Source: Coenobita brevimanus (taxonomy: Eukaryota; Arthropoda; Malacostraca; Decapoda; Coenobitidae). From it: a DNA stretch of 64,000 nt. A program made the position numbers and the translations under genes. Positions 33,838 through 44,794 of this stretch are shown here, piece after piece. Positions within the stretch are counted from its first letter, which is position 1; each line of letters starts with the position of its first letter. The DNA is taken from positions 15,228,652-15,292,651 of the forward strand of contig CM064655.1 of NCBI GenBank assembly GCA_032717465.1, written 5' to 3'. The notes below the pieces were generated by a model. It was not told where the DNA came from. It saw only the letters and a program-made list of their open reading frames with translations, and searched no databases.

Positions 33838-34190
33838 ATTCACTCTTCTTACGTTTACTACCGTTACACTGTTTGTCTGTCTACCACCATTACACTCCTT
33901 GTGTTTACCATTGTTACACTGTTCTTGTCTCCCACATTTACAGTCCTTGCCCCCCACATTTATACTGTCATTGTCTCCCACATTGATACGGTCACTGTCT
34001 CCCACATTTACACTTTCCTTGTCTCCCACATTTACACTGTTCGTGTCTCTCACTTCTACACTGCCCATGTCTCCAACATTATTCCCGCCTCCCACTTTTA
34101 TGTGTTTCTTTCTCAAACTTCTATAGTGTGTTTCTGCCTCCCACTTTTAAGCTGTCTGTCTCCCACTTTTACGCTGTCCTTCTCTACTAT
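33838..34190. repeat. 24-bp minisatellite
   Basis: Units of TCTCCCACATTTACACTGTC plus about four bases, clearest at 33950-34060, more diverged at both ends. Because 24 is a multiple of three, one minus-strand frame stays open with an eight-residue repeat; this is not a gene. Confidence 0.85.
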
Positions 34191-35816
34191 TTTCTCTCTC
34201 ATCAACCGTTCCACTCAATCTCCGTCCCTCTCTTTCAATCTCCACCAACCCGCGTTTCATTCTCCCTTACAGACTTCTCTCCATTTCCGCTGTGCGCCTG
34301 CTGACTCCTGTATTTTCCTCCTCAGTGCTTACTTTGCATTCGATATTCATCTATAATTCACGAGCCTCCACTTTGCTCTAAGTATCTTTCTTTTTCCTCT
34401 CCCTCGTGACCAGGCTTCATTCCGTATTCCCTCTTTACCTTGTGGTATTCTCCAGTATCCTTTTAGCTCATTCCCCGACTATTGCGCTGTCAACATCTTC
34501 CCTTTTCTCTCAGAAGCTCCCATGCAATTGACTTTTTTGCTTTACCTTGGCCTAAAATTACCATCTCTCCACCTTGAATGCCGATTTGTAACAATACATT
34601 AACACTAGAATATGATGCCAGTCACGAGGGAGTGCTATCGAAAGGACGTAGAGCCGTAGCATGTCTTACTTTACCACTGAACTACGTGAAACAATCTGTA
34701 AAAAGACGAAAGTCGCGGCCTACGAGTATTTACAGTGATGGGGTATAGTTTCCTCATTTTCCCAGTCGCCTCTAAACTAACTGCACTTTAACCCAGTATT
34801 CTTCTATCGCTTCTTTCTGTCATCTCTACTTTCTACTAAAAACAGTTCTCTTCGTTACCAATTCAGTCTCTTCACTCATTCTTTTTATTTTTTTCCATGC
34901 TGCTTCCCTCACCTCCTGCTGCTAATCTTTCCCCTGCTCATTCCGTTCTGCCATTGGTTCTTTCTGTCGTCTCTGTCTACTAACAACGGTTCTCGTAATC
35001 AACACTCTCCGTTATCAGTTCAGTCTTTCTCTCTTATTCGTTTTTTTTTTTTTTTTTGGATCTAGTTGCCTTCTTCACCTCTTGCTCCGTTATCTCTACC
35101 CAGCTCATTTCCTGCTTACAATTTCTCTCCCACCGGCCTCCTGCCCTCCCAGTAACCTTTCACCTTATCCTCTCTTCCACATGCTGCCTCTTCCTCCACA
35201 CCTTTCCCTCCCATCTTTCTAGGAAGTTTCCTTCCTATCTCCTTCCAATCTAAGTTCCCTCTCCTTTACCTCCTATCTCCCCTCTTACCCCCGGTCTCCC
35301 TTCCTCCACGGGATGGCCAAATTCATCTCCCTCACCAACACCATCGCTCACCCTCCGTCACTCAAACTGCCCGTCGTGTCACCAGGGGCTCCCTTATTAA
35401 ATCCACACTGTATTTTACTATAGTCTCCCTTGTTTTATACAGTCTTGCTATCGGGTTTTTTCTCACTATTTTTGCTACAGGTGCATTTGCTTCATAACTC
35501 AGAGCTGTCGCTTATCTTTCAGTCTTGTATAGGAAATAAATCTCGTTCCCTTTGCCTGTCATTTTCTTGGCTTTTCGCATCCCATCAGGAAGGTGCAGAT
35601 TGGTCAAGTCTTTCCGTTTCCTTTTTGTTTTATTTTGGTCATCCCTTCCCGCTCTTATGTCTCGTTAACTACCACATTTTCCACTGCTACGATTCTGGTA
35701 CTTAGTCCGGCGAACCCACATGATAAACAGAAGCCAGAAGTACGGTTCGGTAAACTGAGTATGCCCTGAAACTGCCACTTCACAAGGTAACAGGCTGGGG
35801 TGTGGAGGCGTGCTGT
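34191..35816. other. Pyrimidine-rich unassigned DNA
   Basis: C/T-rich over much of 34190-35300 with a T run at 35041-35057. CCTCCTGCTGCTAATCTT and CTTCTTTCTGTC-like phrases recur loosely. No gene recognised. Confidence 0.5.
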
Positions 35817-35969
35817 ATAACCCCTTCAGCACCATGACTTTTTCCTTCATTTTAATCAGGCTACCACCATATTCTTTTACTTAACTATGGACTTCAAGCT
35901 GTGAACACATTAATGAGTGCCACAATTAGCTCTCCGGTTCTAAATGCCTTCGTAATTAAATAAAATCGT

Positions 35970-36038
<69 letters not shown>

Positions 36039-36053
36039 TACGTCATTTGATTA
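35817..36053. mobile_element. TTAA-family element with a CA expansion in its right arm
   Basis: The left arm begins ATAACCCCTTCAGCACCATG and the right arm has AAATAAAATCGTCTG. A 65-base CA repeat then stands where other copies have the short stretch before AATACGTCAT, which follows at 36037. The right border touches the left border of the next copy. Confidence 0.7.
35973..36037. repeat. CA microsatellite inside a TTAA-family element
   Basis: Uninterrupted CA repeat of about 65 bases between two blocks that are adjacent in other copies of the element. Confidence 0.95.
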
Positions 36054-36249
36054 GTCTCTTCAGTCCGATGACATTTCTTCCATATTGCTCTCGCTACCTT
36101 TTGACGATTTTGTTCAACTTGTGGGAGACTTCTAGTGAAGGTGTTGACAGGGGCTGTATCTAACTCCTGTAATTCGATGTCATTCCTAAGCTAAATTATC
36201 TGGAAAAACAAGATGAACCAAAAAAATACGCCATCGAAATGAAGGGCTG
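36054..36249. mobile_element. TTAA-family inverted-repeat element
   Basis: Left arm GTCTCTTCAGTCCGATGACA and TTTTGACGATTTTGTTCAAC; right arm CTAAGCTAAATTATCTGG and ATACGCCATCGAAATGAAGG. About 195 bp, directly adjoining the previous copy. Confidence 0.75.
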
Positions 36250-36949
36250 AAAGCAATACGAATGATGATGAGTACACGGTGGGAGGTAACAACTGAGCTT
36301 CAGAAATTATTGGTCAGAAGTAGTTTCCTGGCTTGTTGGCCATAATGATGCGTTATGCTGCGGTAAGGGTATGGGAGACTTCGTAGCGCTCCTTCCTTGC
36401 CGATTTATTCTCCATATTATAACTAAAATTATGGTATGCGTTATCTCACTTTTTAATATCGACAGGTCAGCATCAGTAACATACTAGAGAACAATGAGGT
36501 CTTACAGGCATAATAACTAGCCAAGGGAAACTGCAGTTAATGAGAGACGAGCGAATCCAACCCGAGAGGAAAATAGGCTGAAGCGTCAATAAGACGTATG
36601 TGGGGCGGGTTGGCGGGAATGAGGGACAGTATTTACTCCCTCTGCCTGAATAACCCCTACAATCGCATCACCTACTTTGTATTTCATTTTTTTATTGTTA
36701 TTTATTTATATTTCTGTGCCCGACTCTGGGCTGAGGCTTCACAGCCTGCTCCCAAGGCCCAGTAGCCCTCCTACACACCACACACATCTTCATGTCATCA
36801 CTTCGGCGCTAACACACACCGTCCATATTGAATATATACTAGGGCTGTCTTATACAGGACTGGTGTACTGATATTAGCAGGGGTATTTACAGTATACATG
36901 TCGGCGGGTCTTCTGATAGATCAGTAAAGTCTGATTTTATGAAATTCAA
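36250..36949. other. Unassigned DNA
   Basis: No gene or shared repeat recognised. Confidence 0.5.
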
Positions 36950-37040
36950 ATCCTGAAACTATTCCCTGCCCCACCGGGGATTTGAACCTGGGTCCGGTAG
37001 GACTACCACCTCTACCGATTGAACCACCGCTAGTACCAGA
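36950..37040 (-). mobile_element. tRNA-derived SINE or tRNA pseudogene
   Basis: Read on the minus strand, 37036 to 36969 is tRNA-like: CTAGCGGTGGTTCAATCGG, a middle arm, and CAGGTTCAAATCCCCGG. It carries the best polymerase III promoter boxes in the window. The stems do not all pair and no anticodon loop is convincing, so I call it a SINE head or dead tRNA. Confidence 0.65.
36978..37026 (-). promoter_or_regulatory. Polymerase III A and B boxes
   Basis: The A box TGGTTCAATCGG (37026-37015) matches the consensus exactly and the B box GGTTCAAATCC (36988-36978) nearly so. They are about 27 bases apart, a usual tRNA spacing. Whether it is transcribed is not known. Confidence 0.6.
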
Positions 37041-38686
37041 TATTACTCTTCGCCTAGGGATATTTTTCGAATTACAGGGATGAGATACAGCCTTCATTAT
37101 CCCCGACACTGCTACAGGTGGTAAGAAAAAATGTCATCGCCGTTCAGGGGTTAACCTGAAATCAATGTTGAAAGATTCCAAACAGCTAAAAACTGCACAT
37201 TTTTTATTCTTCTCATTTGGTTGTTATGTAAAATTATCCCGAAACCACAGCTCTTTCACTTATTATTAAAATTCTCTCAACTCTTTGGTTAATAATTATT
37301 ACACCCAGTAGATCCCCAAGAGAAAAAAAAAAAGCTCTCTTTTGTTTTACCATATTCTTCTGTTTATCGCTTAGGCTACTTACCAGGCATGTCCTTAACT
37401 TCATGAATAACCCCCCCCCCTCTCTCTCTACCATCCTCAACTTTTCCCCCTCCATCCCGCGACACCCATCCCCTCAATCTCAAACAATCCTCCAACTTTC
37501 TACATTCCTTGCCACGCTCCGATCCTCCCCATCACCCTCCTACAATCCATTCTCTCTCTCTCTCTCTCTCTCTCCTATGTTTTTTCACCAGCATGGGATA
37601 TTTCTGCTACATTCGGCTAGTGATATTGCTCGAGCTGTACACATTGTGGGGAAAGGGTTGTTCGATGGGTGAGCCAATGTTGTTTCCTTTGCTACAGTAG
37701 GAAGAGGTTAACAGGGACGGCAGGGAATGAGTCAGAGACGGGGAAAAAATGAGACCTAGATACGACAATGACAGTGGGCTGGTTTTCGGCCACTTTATAT
37801 AAATAAATAATACTTATACTTTGCGCGACACAACCGGTACTAATAAAATGCTGACTTTCACTACCGGTATAGTACTCACATCTATGTTAAAACAGGAACA
37901 AACAAGAGATAAGCACTTTATATTAGCCAAAAAATCATGTAACTGAGGAATCCATAGTAACTGGTTGTAACGTCAGAAGTCAAAAAGCTCACGACAGAAG
38001 ACTGAAATACACGTGATCCTGTAAAGTACAGCTCTGAGCAGTGAAAAAAAAAAAAAAATCCAAAGAATCAAACTAACGAGTAAGACCAGAAACAGCCGAA
38101 CCAAGAAAATCAGTTACTACCGTACATGACGCAATGATCAGCCTGGGCCCGACATCTATGAAAGTGACTGAAGTCAAAGGTCGAATAACGATGAAGCGTA
38201 AAATTACCTGCTGAGTTAACAGTGTAGCTCAGCTGGGATCACGAAGTTAACAAGTCACTTCTTAGCTACATCAACATTAACGTCTGTAGCTGAGTTACAA
38301 CACACGGCGGGTGGCATCCACGCAATAGTCCCACACCAACAAACAAACTGCACATGAAGTCTGGGTTGAAGACGAAGTGCGAGGAAAAACTGAACCACAT
38401 ACGAAGCCTAATAACAGGTACACGTGCAAAGAATACGAAGCTTTGCTATTTGGATGACAGAGTATAAATGTATATTAGACGTAAAGAACTACCCAACACT
38501 ATTTTCATTAGGCATGTCTTGCGTCACTTCCTAATGAAAGTTTATACCGTACCGATTCATTCAGTGATTAATAATTCTTCAAGACAGTGTTTACCTTATT
38601 ATTCTTTTTAAAAACTCTCATGAATGTTCCTTCAAAATAGGCAGGATACTTCAAAGCCCTGACAGAAAACATAGGCAACAGTCTTC

Positions 38687-38689
<3 letters not shown>
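37041..38689. other. Unassigned DNA
   Basis: Contains a C run with TC repeats (37411-37428), another TC tract (37551-37573) and a 15-base A run (38045-38058). No gene or shared repeat recognised. Confidence 0.5.

Positions 38690-38720
<31 letters not shown>
38690..38720. repeat. Poly-T tract
   Basis: 31 consecutive T. No retroelement body recognised beside it. Confidence 0.95.
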
Positions 38721-38727
<7 letters not shown>

Positions 38728-39279
38728 ACGACTTGCAGAAGTACTTGCCAACAGACTTCGTGTGTGTATTCCAATGTACCGGTAAAGAAATAAATCCCTG
38801 GAAAAAAAAATCAATGCGGCGTTACACATGCATGCAACTATCGGCATTAACGAATTACCAAAAATCTACTGGCAACAATTTTATGCATGATACATGCTGT
38901 ACTAAAACAGTACAGAGGTACGGCCGCTAACTACGGAGGCAATCGTGTTACTGAATTTCTAATTAATCTTAGGGCCACTTCACGCTCACCCCCCCCCCAC
39001 CAACCGACCCCCCCACCCCACACACACACACGGATGAGCCACCTTGCAGCAGCACTGCGTAAATGAACTGCAACTTTTAACAGATGTTGAAAAATTACAA
39101 TTGAAGAAAACCAGTACTTGCAGTAATGGCTGCAAGTTGGAGGATATTGCTGCAAGTGATGTACAAGCTTTAATCATGTTACAAATATTGAAGGTTTGCG
39201 AAATTTGTGTATGACAAACATTACATCATCATAAAACATCTCATATCAATTACTGTAATCATAACCCTCACTTTATTTA
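38721..39279. other. Unassigned DNA
   Basis: C-rich at 38990-39030. No gene recognised. Confidence 0.5.
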
Positions 39280-39386
39280 TTTATTTTTATTTTTTTAATA
39301 AACGGGATAAGCTCTGAACCACACTTTCGCTTTAATTATTTTTTTTTTTTTAATAAACGGGGTAGGCTCTGAACCACACTTTCGCT
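39280..39386 (+). repeat. Two-copy direct repeat, 55-bp spacing
   Basis: AATAAACGGG, GCTCTGAACCACACTTTCGC and the preceding T run occur at 39297-39331 and again at 39352-39386, with two differences. A recent small tandem duplication. Confidence 0.9.
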
Positions 39387-40764
39387 CCAAGTAAAGACAC
39401 ATTATTTGACTTACCAGTTTATGTTTACTGGTTCTGGTGCTGAAACAAATTTTGCAGTTCATCGCCTAGTTAAGAATATTCATTTGACAATACCGTGCTT
39501 CACAGATCAGAGATTAGGAAACGAATGATTGTTACTTTGACACTGCTAGATTCAACACCGTTATGCCATACAGATAATGTACCGGTAGCTGATGCCACGT
39601 TAAAAAACTGGATATCTATAACCTGAATTAGTATAGTACTCCTAAATGGTATTTGCTAAACAGGTATTTACAGTATATTTTTGCATTTTGTTAACGCACA
39701 ATTACAACACCCTAAGACAGGGTAAGAGATGCCATGACTCCGTATGTTATCGTCTGCTGGGTAGCTTGTGACATCACATAAAGGCTGCTGGGAAAAACGG
39801 AAAAATTAATAAGCTGAAAAAAACTTTCATCAAAGTAAATTCCAGAAGTACTTGAGGAGGAGAGGCGGCAAAGAATAAGCCTAACAAAACGAGACACGAG
39901 AACTGGGAACATCGAAAACGCGGAGAAACTGTGGGCGTGTAAGCCTAACACTGGCAATTTTGTATCCAGGCCCTCCCCTACGTGCTCATTATATGGACTA
40001 GGCGACTGTCACTTGGTCACCCATCCACAACATTCGTGTCCCCCTCAGTATGGCCAGAAAAAGGGCTCACTACCTCTTATTCTGCTTCCTAATACTGTAG
40101 CCTGTGAAGGGCAGTTTTGGGCGGGGGACTTCCAGAATGACTTTTGTACCTCCTCTCCTTGTTTATGGTTCCTGCCTACTTCCACCATTAGCTGAGTGTG
40201 AAGGTTACGATGAAGGTGATTATAAGGATGACTATTTTTATTTCTCCATCGTTCATTTGTCTCCCATCGCATCTCCTACAACCTCTTCTTACAGACAACT
40301 GCCGGCTCGGTCTTTTAGTTTCGTTATCGTATATTTGTTCTGTTAATTTTTTGTTTTCTTGGCGTTTCTTTTTTTCTTATTCATTTTTTTTTCTACATGT
40401 AGCAGTGTTTTAGCTTTTTGTTTTTTTTTCATTATTCATATCTTAAACTTTCCCAATTGTCTTGTATCTTACTAAGTCTCTTATACATTCCTTATTATCT
40501 ATGTGTTTCTTCATTTCCACGTATTCATGTTAGATCTGCATTATCTTTATCCTACCGCATCTCTTACTGCCTCTCTTATCCTTGCCTTATCAATTTTTTA
40601 CTTATTTATTCAACGTCCCCACTCCCCAACTTCAGCCTTGTTATCTTTCTACAATTGCATCCCTTCCTACTATCTTATCCCTTTCTTATTATCTGTTTAT
40701 CTATCTCTTCCCCTTTTCCCCTATCCAGCAGTTTTCTTTCTCCTACCGCATTTCTTGGTAGTCA
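39387..40764. other. Unassigned DNA
   Basis: Pyrimidine-rich from about 40230 to 40760, with repeated TCTTACTGCCTCTCTTATCC-like phrases. No gene recognised. Confidence 0.5.
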
Positions 40765-40799
40765 TTATCTATCTATCTATCTATCTATTGCCAGACGCC

Positions 40800-41997
40800 T
40801 CAATCCCGTACGGGGTGGCCACAAACAAATCGCCTCCACGTCGCCCTGTCCCCCGCCATTTCACTGCCCTGCTCCCAACTCACACCCCCCTCTCTCATAT
40901 ACCTCTCCACTCCATCCCTCCATCTCATCCTCGGCCTCCCCCTCCCTGTCCCCCCTTCCACCTCATTCACATACATTCTCCTCGTCAGTCTCTCACTCTC
41001 CATCCTCTCCACATGGCAAACCACCTCAGTGTGTTCATCCTAACACTTCCTATCACATCCACATCCACACCACAACGCTCCTTTATATCGTCATTTGTTA
41101 GTCTGTCTCTCCATGTGACTCCACAGGCTCCTCTCAAATAACTCATTTCCACTGCTCTCACTCTTGACTTGTGTTCTTCCAACAACGTCCAAGCTTCACT
41201 TCCATTCGTTAGAGTTGGTATCACAATACTGTCATGTAGTAACTTTTTCACTTCCATGCTCACTTCCCTGTTTCTTATCACTGCTTTCAAGGAACCAGCA
41301 ACCTTTCTTCCTTGTTGTACCCTTTCCAGCACTTCACCCTCCAAACTTCCATCCTTACTCATCACACTACCCAAGTACTTAAACGTACTCACATTTTCCA
41401 ATTCCTCATCATCCAACCTCGATGTACATTCACTGACTTCACCTCTCTCAAAGACCATCACGTTACACATTCACTGACTTCACCTCTCTCAAAGACCATC
41501 ACGTTACACATTCACTGACTTCACCTCTCTCAAAGATCATCACATTACTCTTCCCTACATTCACCTTTAGATTCCGTTTCTTACACACTCTCCCAAACTC
41601 ATCCACCAAGCCTTGCAGCTCCCCTTCGTCTTCACTCAACAACACAGTATCATCTGCAAACAACAGTACAGGGAGTTTCCAAACATTTCCCTCTCTCACT
41701 AGGGCCACTCCAACACCCACTGCCCTATCTTGTATCTCTTTTATTACCCCATCCATGTACAGATTGAACAACCATGGAGACATGACACATCCCTGTTTCA
41801 ACCCAACCTTCAAAGAGAAAAATTTACTCAGTTCACCATCCACACGCACTGCAGCCTTAGCACCCTCATACATACTCTTCACAGCATTGAACAACTTCCC
41901 ATCTACTCCATATATTCTTAATACTTTCCACAATCCTTGTCTATCCACCCTGTCATATGCTTTCTCCAAATCCATGAAGGCCGTATACAACTTCTAG
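40800..41997 (-). pseudogene. Reverse transcriptase remnant, family C, split by a tandem duplication
   Basis: Minus-strand frame 41990-41499 holds MDLEKAYDRVDRQGLWKVLR, GLKQGCVMSPWLFNLYMDGV and LLFADDTVLLSEDEG; FADD (about 41650) is the catalytic box with its two aspartates. Frame 41470-40985 continues with VMVFERGEVSECTSRLDDEE, SEAWTLLEEHKSRVRAVEMS and CGVTWRDRLTNDDIKERCG, and frame 41024-40800 gives the terminal RMESERLTRRMYVNEVEGG and GRGRPRMRWRDGVERYMRE. Between the first two frames lies a 41-bp sequence present three times; two extra copies add 82 bp, which shifts the reading frame. A second frame change lies near 41000, where GHVERM has decayed. With the duplication discounted the reading frame continues across the first break. 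The N-terminal endonuclease and fingers are missing through 5' truncation. The GRGRPRMRW tail recalls RTE-clade elements. Confidence 0.88.
41426..41548 (-). repeat. 41-bp unit in three tandem copies inside the reverse transcriptase
   Basis: Units 41426-41466, 41467-41507 and 41508-41548 each begin ACATTCACTGACTTCACCTC. The first two are identical and the third differs at two positions. Family C copies elsewhere have a single unit. Confidence 0.95.
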
Positions 41998-42055
41998 CCC
42001 TTCTCTAGAAACTTTTCCACAAAAGATCTAAGAAAGAATATCTGATCTACACAGT

Positions 42056-42454
42056 CATTATCCCTTCATATTATTTATTTCCATTTCATCACTCTCTACC
42101 TTCGGGCATGTTATCCTTCTCCTGCCTCATCTCTTACTACCATTCCTTATCCTTTCTATTATTCATTTCCATTCCTCCACTCTCCAGCACTGTTATTTTT
42201 CTCCTGTGGCGTCTCTTACCCGTGGCTGCTGGCTCGGTCTTCCTTTCATTTCGCTTTTATCTGGTCCCCTTGATTAAACAAGCCGCTGATTCAGTTTTCC
42301 TTTGCCTCTGTCCCTCCAACATTTCTTTTTCCTCAGACACCAAACGCCACACTGGCTTTTTTTTTCTTCCCGAATTTCTTTTCTTTTTTTCCCAGCTACC
42401 CGATATACAATCTGAATTTCATTCCTTCTCTAAAGCTCGTCAGTCATATGACTC
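42056..42454. other. Unassigned DNA
   Basis: T-rich, no gene recognised. Confidence 0.5.
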
Positions 42455-42571
42455 GGGTATTTAGCATCTATTCTTGCTACTTCCACGTTATTATTAATCT
42501 AGGCAGAGGCTTTTCTGGAGGCAGGATGAATGAATAAATTAAATCAAAAAGTCACCGGATTAAGAGGTTAA
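42455..42571. mobile_element. Partial TTAA-family element
   Basis: ATTCTTGCTACTTCCACG on the left and AAAGTCACCGGATTAAGAGG on the right fit the family. It ends at a TTAA (42568-42571) that is also the first TTAA of the next copy. Confidence 0.5.
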
Positions 42572-42768
42572 TTCCTTCAATCCGGTGATTTTTTTCTAAA
42601 CACTGCTACTACCAGGCATTTTCATTCAGCAAAGGAAAGTCACATGATACTGAAGGGATTACTGACGGCCATATCTAAACCCTCTCAAAAAGAAAAAAAT
42701 CGCTTAAGCTGAACAAAATTGTCTGAAGGTAACAATAACAACTTTAAAAAATCAGTTTAAAGGGTTAA
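42568..42768. mobile_element. TTAA-family inverted-repeat element
   Basis: Begins TTAATTCCTTCAATCCGG and ends CAGTTTAAAGGGTTAA, with AAGCTGAACAAAATTGTCTG in the right arm. TTAA is intact at both borders. Confidence 0.78.
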
Positions 42769-42826
42769 CCATCAAACACAGCAGAGTATTTTTCCCGAAG
42801 CGTATTCCTATGCCAGCACATCATTC

Positions 42827-42937
42827 CCTAACGCTCTCATGGTCGTGTCTTCTCAGGTATTTTCTTTCGGTTAACGCCTGGCGATTAAATTCAGCTAAGA
42901 GTAGGTCATAGAACCTACAGTGTTAATACTGATACCG
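42827..42937 (+). repeat. TTAA family, subfamily 2
   Basis: CCTAACGCTCTCATGGTCGT, then GGTTAACGCCTGGCGATTAA, TTCAGCTAAGAGTAGGTCAT and GTGTTAATACTG. Directly followed by a second copy. Confidence 0.65.
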
Positions 42938-43040
42938 TTAACCCTTCCATAGTCGGGACAACGTTAGAATTATATTCTAGCTAAGGCCAAACGATTACAT
43001 TCCTCTGAAAATGAGTCATAGGAGTCTGAGAATGTTAATC
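42938..43040 (+). repeat. TTAA family, subfamily 2
   Basis: GTTAACCCTTCCATAGTCGG, then GCTAAGGCCAAACGATTAC and GAGTCATAGGAGTCTGAG. Tandem neighbour of the copy at 42827-42937. Confidence 0.65.
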
Positions 43041-43235
43041 AACAAACACCACAGAAGTTTATTTTCGATTAATTTTCAACCAACACACACTTCTTTCTTC
43101 GAGTCCTTCTCTTTCCCCATCAAACATTCAACTCTTAATTTAAAATCGTTTCTTCAACCACCTATCACCACAGATGTTTCGTTTCTGTCTCCTTTCTTCA
43201 ACCACTCTCTATCGTTACTTCAATGGTCACTGCTC

Positions 43236-43566
43236 TTCTAATGTGTCAGCTTTCATTCCCCCTTCATTATGGCGAGCGAATAGCACCCGTCTGACAGCAA
43301 ACTCCCACCTCTTTTCTACCTAACTCTCTGATGCAAGAGCATTCCGATACTCCCAGTCCTTCATGTAGGCTATGCAACAGGTCAGTTCTGGAACTGTCTT
43401 CCTCTGTGTTTATTTTCTTCTATATGACCTACAGTCTTTTAAATGTAATGTGTCTACTGTAGGTATTTCCAAATGAACGGATAGTGAATTTGACTTTTAT
43501 TTAATTTTCTTCAAGCGAACAATCTTGCATGCTTCCAGCCTTTGATTCCTTTTACCCCGCATTAAC
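43236..43566 (+). mobile_element. 5'-truncated family B retrotransposon
   Basis: Matches 10915-11225 and 5310-5600: CTCTGATGCAAGAGCATTCC, GGTCAGTTCTGGAACTGTCT, then the 3' end with CCTTTGATTCCTTTTACCCC. The poly-A is lost. Stops in all frames. Confidence 0.75.
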
Positions 43567-43589
43567 AACGGTTACCAATATATACTCAT

Positions 43590-44745
43590 CTTATTTCGAT
43601 TAATTTCTTCGATACCAAACGCGGGTCACCTTTTCTACATCCTTTCTTCAGCTACCAAATATACAAACGTTTTTATTCATTTCTTAAAACACTAAACAAA
43701 TCTTTCCGATTTTTTTCTCTCTCTTCAGTCACTTTCAAACACCAAAATTTTTGTCACCGTTTTTGTCTTCAGCCACCTTAAAATATCAAATACACAATTT
43801 TTTTGCTTTCGTCTCTTCAAACACCAAACATTTTTTCCTTCAAAATTTCTTTTCAGTAACCTTCAAATACCCAACTTTTTTTTTTTTCACCTTGTTCTCT
43901 TCATACACCTTCAAGCATCAAACATCAGTTTTTTTTTTCACTTTCTTCTCTTCAAACACAATACAAACTAATCTTTTCGTTTTCTTATCTTTATTCACCA
44001 AATATATAAACAAGTTCTTCTTCGATTACATCTCCCCAGTCACACAACGCCTTTATTTTCGCTATTCTTTTTCTTCATCCACCTGATATATAACTATTAC
44101 TATTACTGGTATTTCTTTTCCTTCCATCAATACGCAATCAAACACTATACAAATACTTCTCGTACATTAGTTGTTTTCCAGCCACCAAATATGTAAGTTT
44201 CTCAGATTCTTTTGTAACCATCGAGGGAAATGTGTCTTATTTCGACTTCGTTCCTTCAGTCACTAAACAACATTTCTTTCTTTCTTTCACGTACTAAATA
44301 ACACAAAATTTCTTTCTGATCCTCTTCCATCAGCCACAAAAATCACTCAAGCTTTCTTTCGATTTCTTTTTTTCAATCACTCAACACAGGTATTTTTCCT
44401 ATTTCTTTTTAATTACCAATACCACATGTCGTTATTTGGACTGTTTTTCTGTCATCACCAAACACGAGTCTTTCAACTGCTTTTCCTCAATCACTGAACA
44501 CCACACATGCTTATTTTTCGATTTCTGTTCTTCAATCACCATTTTTTTTTTTCACCTTTCTTACCCATCAAACACCACACTACTTTTATCTTCCATTTCT
44601 TTCATTAATTATTCTTTGTATTTCTTCTCTTCAGCCAACAAACATCACACCAGATTTTTTCGATTATTATCTTAATCGAATAGACAAAATATTTTTATAT
44701 TTTCCTTCATCCACCAAATGATTTTTTTCTTTACGCACCAAACAT
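43590..44745. repeat. Very degenerate tandem repeat of about 45-60 bp
   Basis: Phrases of the form CTTCAGCCACCAAATAT or CTTCAATCACTCAACAC followed by a T-rich stretch (often TTTTTCGATTTC) recur more than fifteen times through 1.1 kb. Units vary too much for a fixed period, so this is probably an old array. Confidence 0.65.
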
Positions 44746-44794
44746 ACACTTCTTCTTTTTATCTGTCCCTCGGTCCTTAAACTGCCTTTTCCTT

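Larger units (their letters stand above)
40765..42055 (-). mobile_element. 5'-truncated family C non-LTR retrotransposon
   Basis: Minus-strand copy from about 42055 to a GATA tail (ATCT repeats at 40765-40788 on the plus strand). Same 3' end as 467-702 and 24000-24136. The coding part is better preserved than in the plus-strand copy at 22575. Confidence 0.9.

Noticed and set aside
33676..34116. Possible glycine/asparagine-rich repeat protein on the minus strand
   Set aside because: Arises from the 24-bp minisatellite, whose length keeps the frame open; unit divergence includes changes a protein would not tolerate, and no flanking exon is seen.
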